From positions 1 through 64,000 of the forward strand of contig NZ_CAMPJO010000009.1 of assembly GCF_946886895.1 (NCBI RefSeq): a stretch of 64,000 bases of DNA. Reading direction: 5' to 3'. Shown in pieces: positions 26,972 to 35,870 of this stretch. Made by a program: the position numbers and the translations under genes. Each line of letters opens with the position of its first letter. Positions within the stretch are counted from its first letter, which is position 1. Source of the DNA: an uncultured Marinobacter sp. GTDB lineage: Bacteria; Pseudomonadota; Gammaproteobacteria; Pseudomonadales; Oleiphilaceae. Below the pieces are notes generated by a model that made no database searches, had not been told where the DNA came from, and saw only the letters and a list, made by a program, of their open reading frames with translations.

Positions 26972-27676
26972 ATGAACCGCTCAGCCTTTCAACTCACGCT
27001 ACCCATCCTGTTCGGCTACCTGCCGCTCGGTATGGCATTCGGTGTGCTGTTCAGTACGCAGCTGAACTTCCCCTGGTGGGGTGCGCCGTTGATGGGCGTG
27101 CTGATCTACGCCGGGGCCGGGCAGATCCTGGCCGTCAGCCTGCTCGCCGCCAACGCCGGCCTGCTGGAAGTTTTTGTGGCCATGTTTGTGCTCAATGCCC
27201 GGCATCTGTTTTACGGCCTGTCGCTCCTTGGCCAGTTCCGGGGTGCGGGCTGGCGCAAACCCTACCTGATTTTCGGGCTGACGGATGAAACCTATTCGGT
27301 ACTGACCAGCCGGAAGCGCAGTACCGACACCCGCCGGGAACAGAGCGTTGATCTGAAAATCACCGCATTCAATCAGTGTTATTGGGTGGTGGGCTGCACC
27401 GTTGGTGCCCTGCTGGGCGAGAATGTGGCGTTTGACAGCACCGGCATCGAGTTTGCGCTGGTGGCGCTGTTTATCGTGCTGACCATTGAGCAATACAAAG
27501 CCCTGGGCGACGGCTTTCCGATCTGGGTTGGCGCGGCCGCGGCTGGCCTCGCGCTGGCGGTACTGCCCGTCACACACCAACTGGTCGGCGCCATTGTCAT
27601 CGTTACCCTGATATTGCTTGTCCAGTACCGAAGGGTTCGCTCCGCAACGACCGGTGAGGAAGGTTATTATGGCTGA
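26972..27676 (+). CDS. azlC: AzlC family branched-chain amino acid exporter, large subunit
   Basis: The 234-residue protein has seven or eight hydrophobic spans and AzlC landmarks: LPILFGYLPLGMAFGVLF, IYAGAGQILAVSLL, NARHLFYGLSLL and GLTDETYSVL. AzlC with AzlD exports branched-chain amino acids or their analogues. The ATG at 26972 begins directly at the first membrane segment; an upstream extension is not family-like and its ribosome-binding site is weak. The stop overlaps the azlD start by eight bases. Confidence 0.9.
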   Translation: MNRSAFQLTLPILFGYLPLGMAFGVLFSTQLNFPWWGAPLMGVLIYAGAGQILAVSLLAANAGLLEVFVAMFVLNARHLFYGLSLLGQFRGAGWRKPYLIFGLTDETYSVLTSRKRSTDTRREQSVDLKITAFNQCYWVVGCTVGALLGENVAFDSTGIEFALVALFIVLTIEQYKALGDGFPIWVGAAAAGLALAVLPVTHQLVGAIVIVTLILLVQYRRVRSATTGEEGYYG

Positions 27677-28010
27677 CACCGGTTACCTTCTGGCATTCAT
27701 TGCCGTGGCCACGACTGCCACTTTCGCCACCCGGGTGATTCCATTCCTGTTTCTGGGGCGGCACACAGACCATCCGCTGATAAAGCACCTGGGGCGCTAT
27801 TTGCCGGCGGCGGTCATGGCGCTGCTGGCAACGATTTTCGTGTATCGGTCGGGGAACTGGGCCGCAACGCTGCCGGGGATGGATTCGCTGGCGGCAGGGC
27901 TGGTAGTTGTCTTGATTCACCTGTGGCGACGCAACGCCCTGCTCTCGATTGCCGCCGGAACAGCGGTGTATATGGTGATTCAACAGTCTGGCATACTGCC
28001 GCCCCACTAA
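27669..28010 (+). CDS. azlD: AzlD family branched-chain amino acid exporter, small subunit
   Basis: The 113-residue membrane protein has four hydrophobic spans and the AzlD pattern (TRVIPFLFLGRH, LKHLGRYLPAAVMALLATIFVY). The ATG at 27669 follows GAGGAAGG inside the azlC end, so translation is coupled. It forms the small partner of AzlC. The gene end overlaps the convergent DUF1330 gene by four bases. Confidence 0.9.
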   Translation: MADTGYLLAFIAVATTATFATRVIPFLFLGRHTDHPLIKHLGRYLPAAVMALLATIFVYRSGNWAATLPGMDSLAAGLVVVLIHLWRRNALLSIAAGTAVYMVIQQSGILPPH

Positions 28011-28420
28011 CCTGGCTGGCCGCCCTCTTCCACATTGGCCACCAGGCGGGAGTCTTCCAGCGCTGCGGTCCGGTGCTTCACCACGCCCTTGTATTCCGTA
28101 CTCTCAATCATCGCCATGAAGGCGTCGATCGATGGATAGCGCACCAGCAGCACCTGATCCCAGGACTCGTCCGGCGGCGCGATCAGCGAGCCGACGCTGC
28201 GACCGGACCAGATCACCTCGGCGCCGACGGCCTTCACACAGGCGGCTGCCTCTTGCATGTACAAACCGTAAGCCTCCCGGCCGCTGAGTTCCGGGGCGGC
28301 CTCTTTGTAGCGGGCGCGATCACGGAACCGCAACAGGTTCAGCATGACCACGGGCTGATTTTTGGGCGTGTCGGCAAGAACCTTTTGCAGTTGTTCCGGG
28401 GTGGGATTGATTGCGTCCAT
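28007..28420 (-). CDS. DUF1330 domain-containing protein
   Basis: The 137-residue protein has the alpha/beta ferredoxin-like fold pattern of DUF1330: PVVMLNLLRFRDRARY near residue 25, GREAYGLYMQEA, VGAEVIWSGRSVGSL and WDQVLLVRYPSIDAFMAMIESTEY. Family members are small cytoplasmic dimers of uncertain function. It stands alone, convergent with azlD and divergent from the AEC carrier gene. Confidence 0.8.
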   Translation of the reverse strand: MDAINPTPEQLQKVLADTPKNQPVVMLNLLRFRDRARYKEAAPELSGREAYGLYMQEAAACVKAVGAEVIWSGRSVGSLIAPPDESWDQVLLVRYPSIDAFMAMIESTEYKGVVKHRTAALEDSRLVANVEEGGQPG

Positions 28421-28645
28421 TCTGATCCTCTCGTACTCGAGCTTTCTGGGTCTGCATTTGGTAGTGCGTACTATAGCTCAGCCGCGCCGCCGGTACGCAA
28501 GGGCTTTCGTTACGTTTCTGACAGACACTCGCGCCCGGCCACTAGGACTTTGGTGGCACACCTGTAGCAGGCTACGTATATTCACGCTTATAATCCCGTT
28601 GTTCCCGACACCTTCTAACCCTCCATGCTTCACGGCGGCCCCGCA

Positions 28646-29593
28646 ATGAGCCTGATCGACATTTTTCGGCAGACACTGGAAACCACTCTGCCGGTTTTCG
28701 CCATGGTCTTTATCGGGCTGGGATTGCGGCGGATTGGCTGGATTGACAGCGCCTTCGTGAACACCGCGTCTGCACTGGTGTTCAAAGCGACGCTGCCGAC
28801 CCTGGTTTTTCTGAGCATCATTCGGGCGGATCTGGACACAGCCTTCAACCCCGGGCTTCTGGTTTTCTACCTGGGTGCAACCCTCGCGAGTTTCGCCATC
28901 GCCTGGTTGTGGGCACGCTGGCGAGTGGTCCGGGAAGACCGGGGGGTGTACGTTCAGGGCGCGTTCCGGGGTAACTGCGGCATTGTGGGTTTGGCGCTCG
29001 CCGCCAACCTGTATGGCGATTTCGGCCTGTCTGCCGGCGGCATCCTGCTTGGGCTGGTGATTATCTCCTATAACGTACTGTCCGTGATCGTACTCGTAGC
29101 CTACCAGCCCGGCCAGACCACCGACTGGCACAAAATCTTTCACGATATCATCCGCAACCCCCTCATTCTTGCGGTGTTTGTGGCCATTCCCGTGGCGGCA
29201 CTCAAAATCACCCTGCCAGGCTGGGTCATGACCAGCGGCGACTATTTTGCGTCCCTGACCCTTCCGCTGGCCCTGTTGTGTATTGGTGCAACGGTCTCAC
29301 TCAGCGCCATCCGCAACGACAGCGAAACCGCGCTCGGCTCCAGCCTGATGAAAATGGTGGTATTGCCGGCACTCTGTACCGCCTTCGCCTGGCTTGTAGG
29401 CTTCCGTGGTGCCGAACTGGGGCTACTGTTCCTGTTCTTTGCCAGCCCGACCGCCGCCGCCAGTTTTGTGATGGTCAAGGCGCTGGGCGGCAACGACCGG
29501 CTGGCGGCCAACATCATCGCGCTGACGACCCTGATGGCCAGCATTACCGTAACCCTTGGGGTCTTTGCCCTGCGAAGCGCCGGCCTGATCTAA
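28646..29593 (+). CDS. AEC family (auxin efflux carrier-like) transporter
   Basis: The 315-residue membrane protein has about ten hydrophobic spans in two repeats, with ATLPTLVFLSI, FRGNCGIVGLALAANLYG and LFLFFASPTAAASFVMVKALGGN. The last two are characteristic of AEC carriers related to malonate or malate permeases. The substrate cannot be assigned. An ATG seven codons upstream (28625) is an alternative start; neither has a strong ribosome-binding site. A TATAAT hexamer at 28589-28594 may be the -10, but no good -35 is seen. Confidence 0.85.
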   Translation: MSLIDIFRQTLETTLPVFAMVFIGLGLRRIGWIDSAFVNTASALVFKATLPTLVFLSIIRADLDTAFNPGLLVFYLGATLASFAIAWLWARWRVVREDRGVYVQGAFRGNCGIVGLALAANLYGDFGLSAGGILLGLVIISYNVLSVIVLVAYQPGQTTDWHKIFHDIIRNPLILAVFVAIPVAALKITLPGWVMTSGDYFASLTLPLALLCIGATVSLSAIRNDSETALGSSLMKMVVLPALCTAFAWLVGFRGAELGLLFLFFASPTAAASFVMVKALGGNDRLAANIIALTTLMASITVTLGVFALRSAGLI

Positions 29594-29705
29594 TGAAGCG
29601 CATCGGCATGGCCGGTGGTATTCGGCAAGAGCCTGGCACGAAGAATTTACGGGGCAAATGATGGACACCAGCCGTCACAAACCATCCCGCTCAAAAGGTC
29701 GGAAC

Positions 29706-30314
29706 ATGCAGACAGACAAACCGTTTTCCCAGGCCTGCGAAAACAATAAGGCACCGATTCTGGAGCAACTTTCCGGCTTTTTCACGCAGCCGGGCACCAT
29801 TCTGGAAATCGGCACGGGCACCGGCCAGCATGCGGTGCACTTTGCGAGCCATTTACCCCACCTGACGTGGCAGCCCAGTGACCATCCGCAGAATGACCAG
29901 CTCTGCATGCCGTGGCTCGATGAAGCCAGGCTGCCGAATATCAACCCGCCCCTGCCCCTTGATGTCATCACCGGGGGCTGGGCCCATTTGCCTGCTATCA
30001 GCGGAGTCTTCTCCGCCAACACAGCTCATATCATGGCATGGGAGGAGGTGGAGGCGATGTTCAGGGGCATCAGTAACGCGTTGCCAGTGAATGGTATTTT
30101 TTGCCTCTACGGCCCGTTCAGTTATGGGGGCAGGCATACGAGCCCGAGCAATGAACGCTTCAACCGCTCGCTCAGGGCGCAGGCCCCGCACATGGGTATA
30201 CGGGCCATTGAGGATTTGAGGCGACTTGGTGAGAGCACGAGCCTGGTCCTTGAGCGGGATGTTGATCTGCCCGCCAATAACCGGCTGCTTGTATGGCGGC
30301 GGTCGAACCCGTGA
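29706..30314 (+). CDS. DUF938 family SAM-dependent methyltransferase-like protein
   Basis: The 202-residue protein matches DUF938: FSQACENNKAPILEQL, the SAM-binding LEIGTGTGQHAVHFA, WQPSDHPQN, and YGPFSYGGRHTSPSNERFNRSLRAQAP. The family has a class I methyltransferase fold but no established substrate. The ATG at 29706 is preferred because the family-like sequence begins there; a start 16 codons earlier is in frame. A terminator lies 28 bases after the stop. Confidence 0.85.
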   Translation: MQTDKPFSQACENNKAPILEQLSGFFTQPGTILEIGTGTGQHAVHFASHLPHLTWQPSDHPQNDQLCMPWLDEARLPNINPPLPLDVITGGWAHLPAISGVFSANTAHIMAWEEVEAMFRGISNALPVNGIFCLYGPFSYGGRHTSPSNERFNRSLRAQAPHMGIRAIEDLRRLGESTSLVLERDVDLPANNRLLVWRRSNP

Positions 30315-30341
30315 GGCTTCTCACCCGCCCTTCCGGCCAAT

Positions 30342-30368
30342 AAAAAACCCCAGCAGCGCTGGGGTTTT
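30342..30368 (+). terminator. Rho-independent terminator, usable from both strands
   Basis: CCCCAGC and GCTGGGG pair around a three-base loop, flanked by A and T runs on both sides. It lies between the DUF938 gene (rightward) and tRNA-Ser (leftward) and can stop transcription from both. Confidence 0.85.
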
Positions 30369-30372
30369 GTAT

Positions 30373-30463
30373 TGGCGGAGAGGGAGGGATTCGAACCCTC
30401 GATACGCTATTAACGTATACACACTTTCCAGGCGTGCGCCTTCAGCCACTCGGCCACCTCTCC
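30373..30463 (-). tRNA. tRNA-Ser (GGA)
   Basis: The minus strand gives a 91-base class II tRNA: acceptor GGAGAGG paired with CCTCTCC, a D-arm GGCCGAGTGG, anticodon loop CTGGAAA (anticodon GGA), a long variable arm with TACG and CGTA, T-arm GGGTTCGAATCCC and an encoded CCA. It is followed directly by the bidirectional terminator. Confidence 0.95.
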
Positions 30464-30686
30464 AATAAACGGGTATTTCAATAAACTACGCTTGCAATAA
30501 ACTGTTTCAAATCAGCGGTGTTGTCGCTCATTTGAGGGCGCAAACTTTAATGGTTTTACGGGCGCTTGGCAACTGCCTGAGGAAAAATCATCAAAAAAAT
30601 TCAGTGATCAATCGGTATGATGCTGGCAATAATGTCCCAGCGCTTACCTTTTTATCATTCCAGGCATGGATACGAGGAGACTAACA

Positions 30687-31217
30687 ATGCTGATGAAAGC
30701 CGAGCAGTCAACGTTGCTGCTGATCGATGTCCAGGAAAAGCTTATGCCGGCCATAAGCCACGGTGGTGATGTGGTTGACCGGTGTATCACGCTTGCAACC
30801 ATCGCTGGTCTGCTGGATGTGCCGGTACTGGCCACGGAACAGCTGCCGGACAAGCTGGGGCCTAATGTCGGGGCGGTCCGGGAGCTGTGCCTTCAGGTTC
30901 TGGCAAAACACCATTTTGACGCCTGCCCCGACGGACTGGTCGAGCTTCTTCCCGAGGGCCGTCAACACGTCGTGGTAGGCGGTTGTGAGACCCATGTCTG
31001 CATGATGCAGACCGCCCTCAGCCTGCTGGACGCCGGGTATAAGGTTTGGGTGGTGGCCGACGCCACAGGCTCCCGGAACGAGTTTGACCGTGACGTGGCG
31101 CTGGACCGCCTGAGTGAGAGCGGTGCGCGGATTGTGACCCTTGAGATGGTGGCGTTTGAGTGGATGCGCCATTGCAAACACCCACAGTTCAGGAACGTCC
31201 AGGCGCTGATCAAATGA
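30687..31217 (+). CDS. Isochorismatase-family cysteine hydrolase (YcaC-like)
   Basis: The 176-residue protein has the isochorismatase-like fold with LLLIDVQEKL (Asp-14) and GGCETHVCM, where Cys-105 is the expected nucleophile. It resembles YcaC-type hydrolases, whose substrates are mostly unknown. The ATG at 30687 follows GAGGAG at good spacing; a further in-frame ATG lies two codons on. Neighbours do not suggest a pathway. Confidence 0.85.
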   Translation: MLMKAEQSTLLLIDVQEKLMPAISHGGDVVDRCITLATIAGLLDVPVLATEQLPDKLGPNVGAVRELCLQVLAKHHFDACPDGLVELLPEGRQHVVVGGCETHVCMMQTALSLLDAGYKVWVVADATGSRNEFDRDVALDRLSESGARIVTLEMVAFEWMRHCKHPQFRNVQALIK

Positions 31218-31225
31218 ACGGCAGA

Positions 31226-31843
31226 TCAGGACGGCCTGGGAATCTTCAGCACGTCGCCGAAGGTAACGTACTCGCTGCCGCCCAGGCGGCCAAGAGGGTC
31301 GATCGCTGAGCCATCAACTGTCAGCCGGTTTTTGTCATCGTAACGGGCGGCTTCGTCAGACACCCACACCCGGTGAACCTTGCCGAAAACCAGTGATTGC
31401 GGGCCGGCGCCAATTTCCTTGATGTCGTATAGCTCGCAGGCAAAGGCGACGTGGCAATCCTTGAGGCGCGGCAGGCCGGAGCCTTCAAATTCCACCGTCT
31501 CAAGATCGAGATTCTTCAGCTCGGAGTCGCCATGGGGCAAGGTTCTGGATGACTCGGTAACAGCCGCCGCCAACGCCCTGTGGGCAATATGAACCACAAA
31601 GTGCTTTCGGGTTTCAATATTGACCCGGGTATCCTTCGACGCCCCATCCGTCGGTTTTTTCCCGACTGAAATCATCAGCAACGGTGGGTTACTGGTGATG
31701 GGCGTGAAAAAAGAAAACGGCGCAAGATTGTAATCACCGTCCGGATTTTCGCTCAGCACCCAGGCAACAGGGCGTGGAATGACGGTCTGGGTCAGGATGT
31801 GATAGGCGTCTTTCGGATCCATTTCGTCAAAATTAATAAGCAT
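31226..31843 (-). CDS. Flavin reductase-like FMN-binding split-barrel protein
   Basis: The 205-residue protein shows the flavin reductase-like split barrel: TVIPRPVAWVLSENPDGDYNLAPFSFFTPITSNPPLLM near residues 20-58, then KDTRVNIETRKHFVVHI. Family members bind FMN and supply reduced flavin or act on small substrates. Its start codon overlaps the stop of the upstream MFS transporter gene by one base (TGATG), so the two are coupled. The link between transporter and oxidoreductase is inference. Confidence 0.85.
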   Translation of the reverse strand: MLINFDEMDPKDAYHILTQTVIPRPVAWVLSENPDGDYNLAPFSFFTPITSNPPLLMISVGKKPTDGASKDTRVNIETRKHFVVHIAHRALAAAVTESSRTLPHGDSELKNLDLETVEFEGSGLPRLKDCHVAFACELYDIKEIGAGPQSLVFGKVHRVWVSDEAARYDDKNRLTVDGSAIDPLGRLGGSEYVTFGDVLKIPRPS

Positions 31844-33039
31844 CAGTCTCTCCCGTTCGCTGCGGTTTCAGGTGTTCGCTCGCGGACAAGCCAAAGGGCT
31901 ACCAGTATGCCGTGCAGCGCGAGGAATGGCGCTGCAACCATGACCAGCCCGCCCCAGCCCAGCCAGCTCAGAATGGCGCCCGCAGACAGTGCAGCGGTTG
32001 CCTGGGAGCCGAACACCATGATGTCGTTGAGCCCCTGTACCCGGAAGCGCTCGGAGTCCTGGTACCCCTGGGGAAGTAACGTGGTGCCGCCCACAAACAG
32101 AAAGTTCCAGCCCACGCCCAGCAGCACCAGGGCCGAGAGATAGTGATGGAAGCTGATGCCGCTGGCAGCAAGCACGATGCAGCCAAAGAACGCCAGAAGC
32201 CCTGCAGCCATCATCAGGGGTATACCGACCACACGGATCAGCCAGCCACTGATAAGCGAAGGAAGGTACATTGCCATGATATGGAGCTGGATCACACGTT
32301 TGGCATCGTCAAGGTCATGGCCGGCCATCTCGGTCATACTCAGTGGCGTGGCCGTCATGATAAAACTCATCACCGCATAACCGATGGCCGCCGAACTGAT
32401 GGCGGCCCAGACCAGGGGGTTGGCAAGAATCTCGCGCAAGGGGCGACCACCGCCGGAATGCGTTTCCCGCACCAGCTCACCTTTGGCCCGGTAACCCACG
32501 CCCAGGATCAGCAAGGCCGCGACCTGCACAATCGCCAGGCCAAGCCAGCTGGTCAGAAACGGATACGGCTCTGCCGGTCCGCTGCCAATGGCGGCGACTT
32601 CCGGCCCGAGCCAGGCCGCAACCATGCCACCGAGCAGTACCCGGGCGGCTGCGGAACCCGCCAGCCCCGGAGGCACAGATTCCATGGCGGCGAAGCGGTA
32701 TTGATGAACCACCGCCAGCCCGGTACCGCCGACAACCGCCGCCACACACAGCAGCGAAAACAGCCCCGTCCAGGAGGCCAGTGCACCGAGCAACCCGGCG
32801 AGAACGCCCATGGTTGCGCCCAGCAGCATCACCCGCTTGCGGCCAAAACGCTCCATGAGCCAGGTCGCGGGTTTGATGGACAATACAGTCCCTACAACAA
32901 CAAGGCCCACGGGGAGAGTGGCGTATTCCGCTGCCGGCGCAAGCATACGGCCCTGGATACTGCCGATAAATATAACGAACGGCGCTGTGCACATCGCCAG
33001 CGCCTGAGCCGCCACGAGGATCCAGACATTAAGGGGCAT
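31843..33039 (-). CDS. MFS transporter
   Basis: The 398-residue protein has about 12 hydrophobic spans and the major facilitator layout, with an intracellular loop motif (MERFGRKRVMLLGATMGVLAG) between spans 2 and 3. The substrate is unknown; the overall pattern is that of small drug or metabolite exporters. It lies three bases downstream of cheR and overlaps the flavin reductase-like gene. This placement puts a transporter between the chemotaxis gene and anything flagellar further left. Confidence 0.88.
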   Translation of the reverse strand: MPLNVWILVAAQALAMCTAPFVIFIGSIQGRMLAPAAEYATLPVGLVVVGTVLSIKPATWLMERFGRKRVMLLGATMGVLAGLLGALASWTGLFSLLCVAAVVGGTGLAVVHQYRFAAMESVPPGLAGSAAARVLLGGMVAAWLGPEVAAIGSGPAEPYPFLTSWLGLAIVQVAALLILGVGYRAKGELVRETHSGGGRPLREILANPLVWAAISSAAIGYAVMSFIMTATPLSMTEMAGHDLDDAKRVIQLHIMAMYLPSLISGWLIRVVGIPLMMAAGLLAFFGCIVLAASGISFHHYLSALVLLGVGWNFLFVGGTTLLPQGYQDSERFRVQGLNDIMVFGSQATAALSAGAILSWLGWGGLVMVAAPFLALHGILVALWLVRERTPETAANGRD

Positions 33040-33042
33040 GGG

Positions 33043-33870
33043 TTATTTTTTCCTGTAAATAATGCCGGGATGGCACTGCACCATGTCGTACAGGTGTGAC
33101 AGACCATTCAGGGACTCCGACGCCCCCAGCACCAGGTAGCCACCGGGATTAAGCGTGGCGTGCATCCGGGTAAGGATGTCTTTTTTCAGATCCGCCGAGA
33201 AATAAATCAACACGTTACGGCACATGACAATGTCGAATTTGCCCAGCATGTAACGTTCCAGGAGGTTCAGTTCCTTGAACTCAACCATTCCGCGGATCTG
33301 GGGTTTGATTTGCCAGCCCCCATTCATGGACGGCGTGAAAAACTGTTTCTGGCGCTCCGGCGACAAGCCCCTGCCTATGGCGATCATCTCATATTCACCC
33401 CGCCGGGCCACTTCCAGCACACTTTTGGAAATGTCCGTGGCGGTGATTTTCACGTCTCGCAATTTGCCCGGCCTCAGGCGCCGGAACTCCTCGAGGATCA
33501 TGGCAACGGAATACGGCTCCTGGCCGGTGGAACAGGCCGCGGACCAGATCCGCAACGACTGGCTGGTTTTGCGCTCGGCGAATTCCGGGAGCAGTTTGTC
33601 CTGAAGGATTCGAAACGGGTGGTTATCCCGGAACCACAGGGTTTCGTTGGTGGTCATGGCATCGACGACGACTTCACGCAGTCCCGCCCTGCCTGGCCGC
33701 TTCAGCCGGTCCAGCAACTCACCCAGGGTGCTCAGGCTGTTCTCTTCAAGAATCCGCCGCAGGCGGCTTTTCACCAGGTACTGTTTGTTGTCCCCCAGTA
33801 AAATCCCACACGCATCCTGCAGGAACGATTTGAAGGCTTCATATTCCTGTGGCGTTATTTCCGCTTTCAT
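33043..33870 (-). CDS. cheR: Chemotaxis protein-glutamate methyltransferase CheR
   Basis: The 275-residue enzyme methylates receptor glutamates using SAM. The N-terminal helical domain (ITPQEYEAFKSFLQDACGILL, KSRLRRILE) is followed by the methyltransferase domain with IWSAACSTGQEPYSVAM (SAM-binding), TATDIS, and NVLIYFSADLKKDIL. It lies 37 bases downstream of cheV. The pair cheV-cheR diverging from flgA-flgM-flgN is the Pseudomonas arrangement. Confidence 0.95.
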   Translation of the reverse strand: MKAEITPQEYEAFKSFLQDACGILLGDNKQYLVKSRLRRILEENSLSTLGELLDRLKRPGRAGLREVVVDAMTTNETLWFRDNHPFRILQDKLLPEFAERKTSQSLRIWSAACSTGQEPYSVAMILEEFRRLRPGKLRDVKITATDISKSVLEVARRGEYEMIAIGRGLSPERQKQFFTPSMNGGWQIKPQIRGMVEFKELNLLERYMLGKFDIVMCRNVLIYFSADLKKDILTRMHATLNPGGYLVLGASESLNGLSHLYDMVQCHPGIIYRKK

Positions 33871-33907
33871 TGGATCTCGGTTCTGAGTGAATCAGTGAGC
33901 AGCGGCA

Positions 33908-34837
33908 TCACCTCCGGTCGATGATGTCCATCACCCGCTCCGCGAGCTCGTCGGGGCTGAATTTTGCCATGAAATCGTCGGCCCCTACTTTCTTGACCAT
34001 GGCGTTGTTGAACACGCCGCTGAGCGATGTGTGCAGCATGATAAACATGTCACGAAGTGCCGGATCGTCTTTTACCCGGGTGACCAGGGTATAGCCGTCC
34101 ATCTCCGGCATCTCCACATCGGAGATAATCAATGACAGATGCTCCCCGGCACGAGTGCCATCCCCCGTGATCGATTTCAGGTAATCCAATGCCTGTTTCC
34201 CATCATTTTTTGTGACCACATCCATTCCGATGGCCTTCAGGCAGCGCTCGATCTGCCGGCGCGCCACGGAGGAATCGTCAACCACCAGCACCGGAAGGTG
34301 CCCGGGCACCCGCCCCGCGCTTCGGCTGAGCACCGCCTCGGTCACATCTTCCCCGAGTGGAGAAACTTCTGCAAGAACCTTTTCTACGTCAATGATTTCG
34401 ACCAGTTTGTCTTCTATTTTGGTTACCGCGGTGAGGTACACGTCCTTGCCGGCACCCTTGGGTGGCGGGAGGATGTCGGCCCAGTTCATGTTCATGATCC
34501 GGTCAACCCCGGTCACCAGGAAACCCTGGGTTTTACGGTTGTATTCGGTGATCACCACAAAACTTGCCGCCAACTCCTCCTGGGGAATCCCCGGCAAACC
34601 AATGGACATGCTCAGGTCAATAATCGGGATGGTTTCCCCCCGGATGTGAGCAACTCCCCGAACCACATTCCGGCTGTTCGGGATGGAGGACAATTTCGGG
34701 CATTGGAGCACCTCCTTCACCTTGAAGACGTTAATGCCGTATATCTGACGCCCCCGCAAACGGAAGAGTAGGAGCTCAAGGCGATTCTGCCCCACCAGCT
34801 GTGTACGCTGGTTCACACTGTCGAGTACTCCTGCCAT
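33908..34837 (-). CDS. cheV: Chemotaxis coupling protein CheV (CheW + receiver)
   Basis: The 309-residue protein joins a CheW-like domain (about 18-160, with ELLLFRLRGRQIYGINVFKVKEV and GVAHIRGETIPIIDL) to a receiver domain (VLVVDDSSVARRQIE, phosphoacceptor in LIISDVEMPEMDGY). It couples receptors to CheA and may tune adaptation when phosphorylated. The start at 34837 follows CAGGAGAG and opens MAGVLDSVNQRT, the usual CheV N-terminus; an upstream extension of 14 codons is rejected. Confidence 0.95.
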   Translation of the reverse strand: MAGVLDSVNQRTQLVGQNRLELLLFRLRGRQIYGINVFKVKEVLQCPKLSSIPNSRNVVRGVAHIRGETIPIIDLSMSIGLPGIPQEELAASFVVITEYNRKTQGFLVTGVDRIMNMNWADILPPPKGAGKDVYLTAVTKIEDKLVEIIDVEKVLAEVSPLGEDVTEAVLSRSAGRVPGHLPVLVVDDSSVARRQIERCLKAIGMDVVTKNDGKQALDYLKSITGDGTRAGEHLSLIISDVEMPEMDGYTLVTRVKDDPALRDMFIMLHTSLSGVFNNAMVKKVGADDFMAKFSPDELAERVMDIIDRR

Positions 34838-34896
34838 TGTTTTGCTCTCCTGGCAAACCGCCACAATCGCGGCATGCATTTTGCTGCACTGTAAGA

Positions 34897-34904
34897 TAAT
34901 CGGC
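34897..34904 (-). promoter_or_regulatory. Possible sigma-28 -10 element upstream of cheV
   Basis: The minus strand reads GCCGATTA, one base from the sigma-28 -10 consensus GCCGATAA, 60 bases before the cheV start. The position where the -35 should be (34916-34923) matches the consensus poorly, so this is a weak candidate only. Confidence 0.25.
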
Positions 34905-35009
34905 TCGGGCGTCGGAACATCGTCGCCCTACCGGGTTTGCCTTGTTAACGGCCGCAAACCCCGAATCCTTAGCCATTGGATACAGACAGCATAGGACAAA
35001 CCAAGACGT

Positions 35010-35711
35010 ATGCGCACCACGATTTTGCCCGTTATCCTGCTAATGTCTGTGTTGAGTACGCCCAGCCAGGCCCAGACCAGCGCAGAACAGATTGAAGCAG
35101 CCACCAGCCGGTTCCTGGCGGAGTTCGCGCAGGCCCGGGCCGCTGAAGGGTTGCGCGTTACTTTTGATCCCGGCCAGGTTGATAGCCGGGTGGCGCTGGC
35201 CAGCTGCACATCGCCACTCGCCGTCGAATTCACCGGCGATCCCTGGAAAAGCACTCACCCGTCTGTCCAGGTGGCCTGTGAGGGGGAGCGCCCCTGGCGA
35301 ATGTTCGTGCCGGTTTCGGTATCCATCCATGGCCCTGCGCTGGTTGCCGCCCGGCCTCTCAACCGGGGTGAACCCATTACCGGCGATGCGATAACCACCG
35401 AATCGGTGGTGCTCAATGCCAGCCGCCGGGGCATCATCCGTGAGACCAGCCAGGCGCTCGGGATGATCGTGCGCCGGCCGGTAAACACCGGCTCCGTGCT
35501 CACGCCGGGCCTGCTGGAAGCACCCGATGCGGTGTCCCGTGGCGACCATGTTATTATTACCGCCCGCAGTGGGTCCTTTACCGTCCAGTCCCGGGGCAAG
35601 GCATTGGCAGACGCCGCTGTTGGCGAGCAGGTGCTGGTGGAAAACCTGGCGTCGTCCAGGACGGTCAAGGGGAATGTGGTTGCGCCCGGCCAGGTCGAGA
35701 TTCCCATGTAA
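35010..35711 (+). CDS. flgA: Flagellar basal body P-ring formation chaperone FlgA
   Basis: The 233-residue periplasmic protein has an N-terminal signal peptide ending near SQAQ and the FlgA layout: an N-terminal domain with VTFDPGQVDSRVALASC, then a SAF domain (ALVAARPLNRGEPITGDAI, GMIVRRPVNTGSVLT, ENLASSRTVKGNVVAPGQVEI). It assists assembly of the P-ring around the flagellar rod. It diverges from cheV and precedes flgM. Confidence 0.95.
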   Translation: MRTTILPVILLMSVLSTPSQAQTSAEQIEAATSRFLAEFAQARAAEGLRVTFDPGQVDSRVALASCTSPLAVEFTGDPWKSTHPSVQVACEGERPWRMFVPVSVSIHGPALVAARPLNRGEPITGDAITTESVVLNASRRGIIRETSQALGMIVRRPVNTGSVLTPGLLEAPDAVSRGDHVIITARSGSFTVQSRGKALADAAVGEQVLVENLASSRTVKGNVVAPGQVEIPM

Positions 35712-35784
35712 GCACTGGGCCGGCACAATCATGCCGACCGGCAAATTTTTGCCACCGGTACACAAAAATATTCGTTTATTGCCC

Positions 35785-35811
35785 TAAAGTCCCGGCCCCG
35801 GCGGCCGATAT
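35785..35811 (+). promoter_or_regulatory. Sigma-28 (FliA) promoter of flgM-flgN
   Basis: TAAAGTCC at 35785-35792 and GCCGATAT at 35804-35811 are separated by exactly 11 bases, matching the sigma-28 consensus TAAAGTTT-N11-GCCGATAA except for three positions. It lies 60 bases before flgM. This lets the anti-sigma factor gene be transcribed by the sigma factor it inhibits. Confidence 0.8.
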
Positions 35812-35870
35812 ACAGATATAAACCCCAGAGAGCTCCGCTGCAATGGAGCCACAGTCAAGCAGGTATTGTT

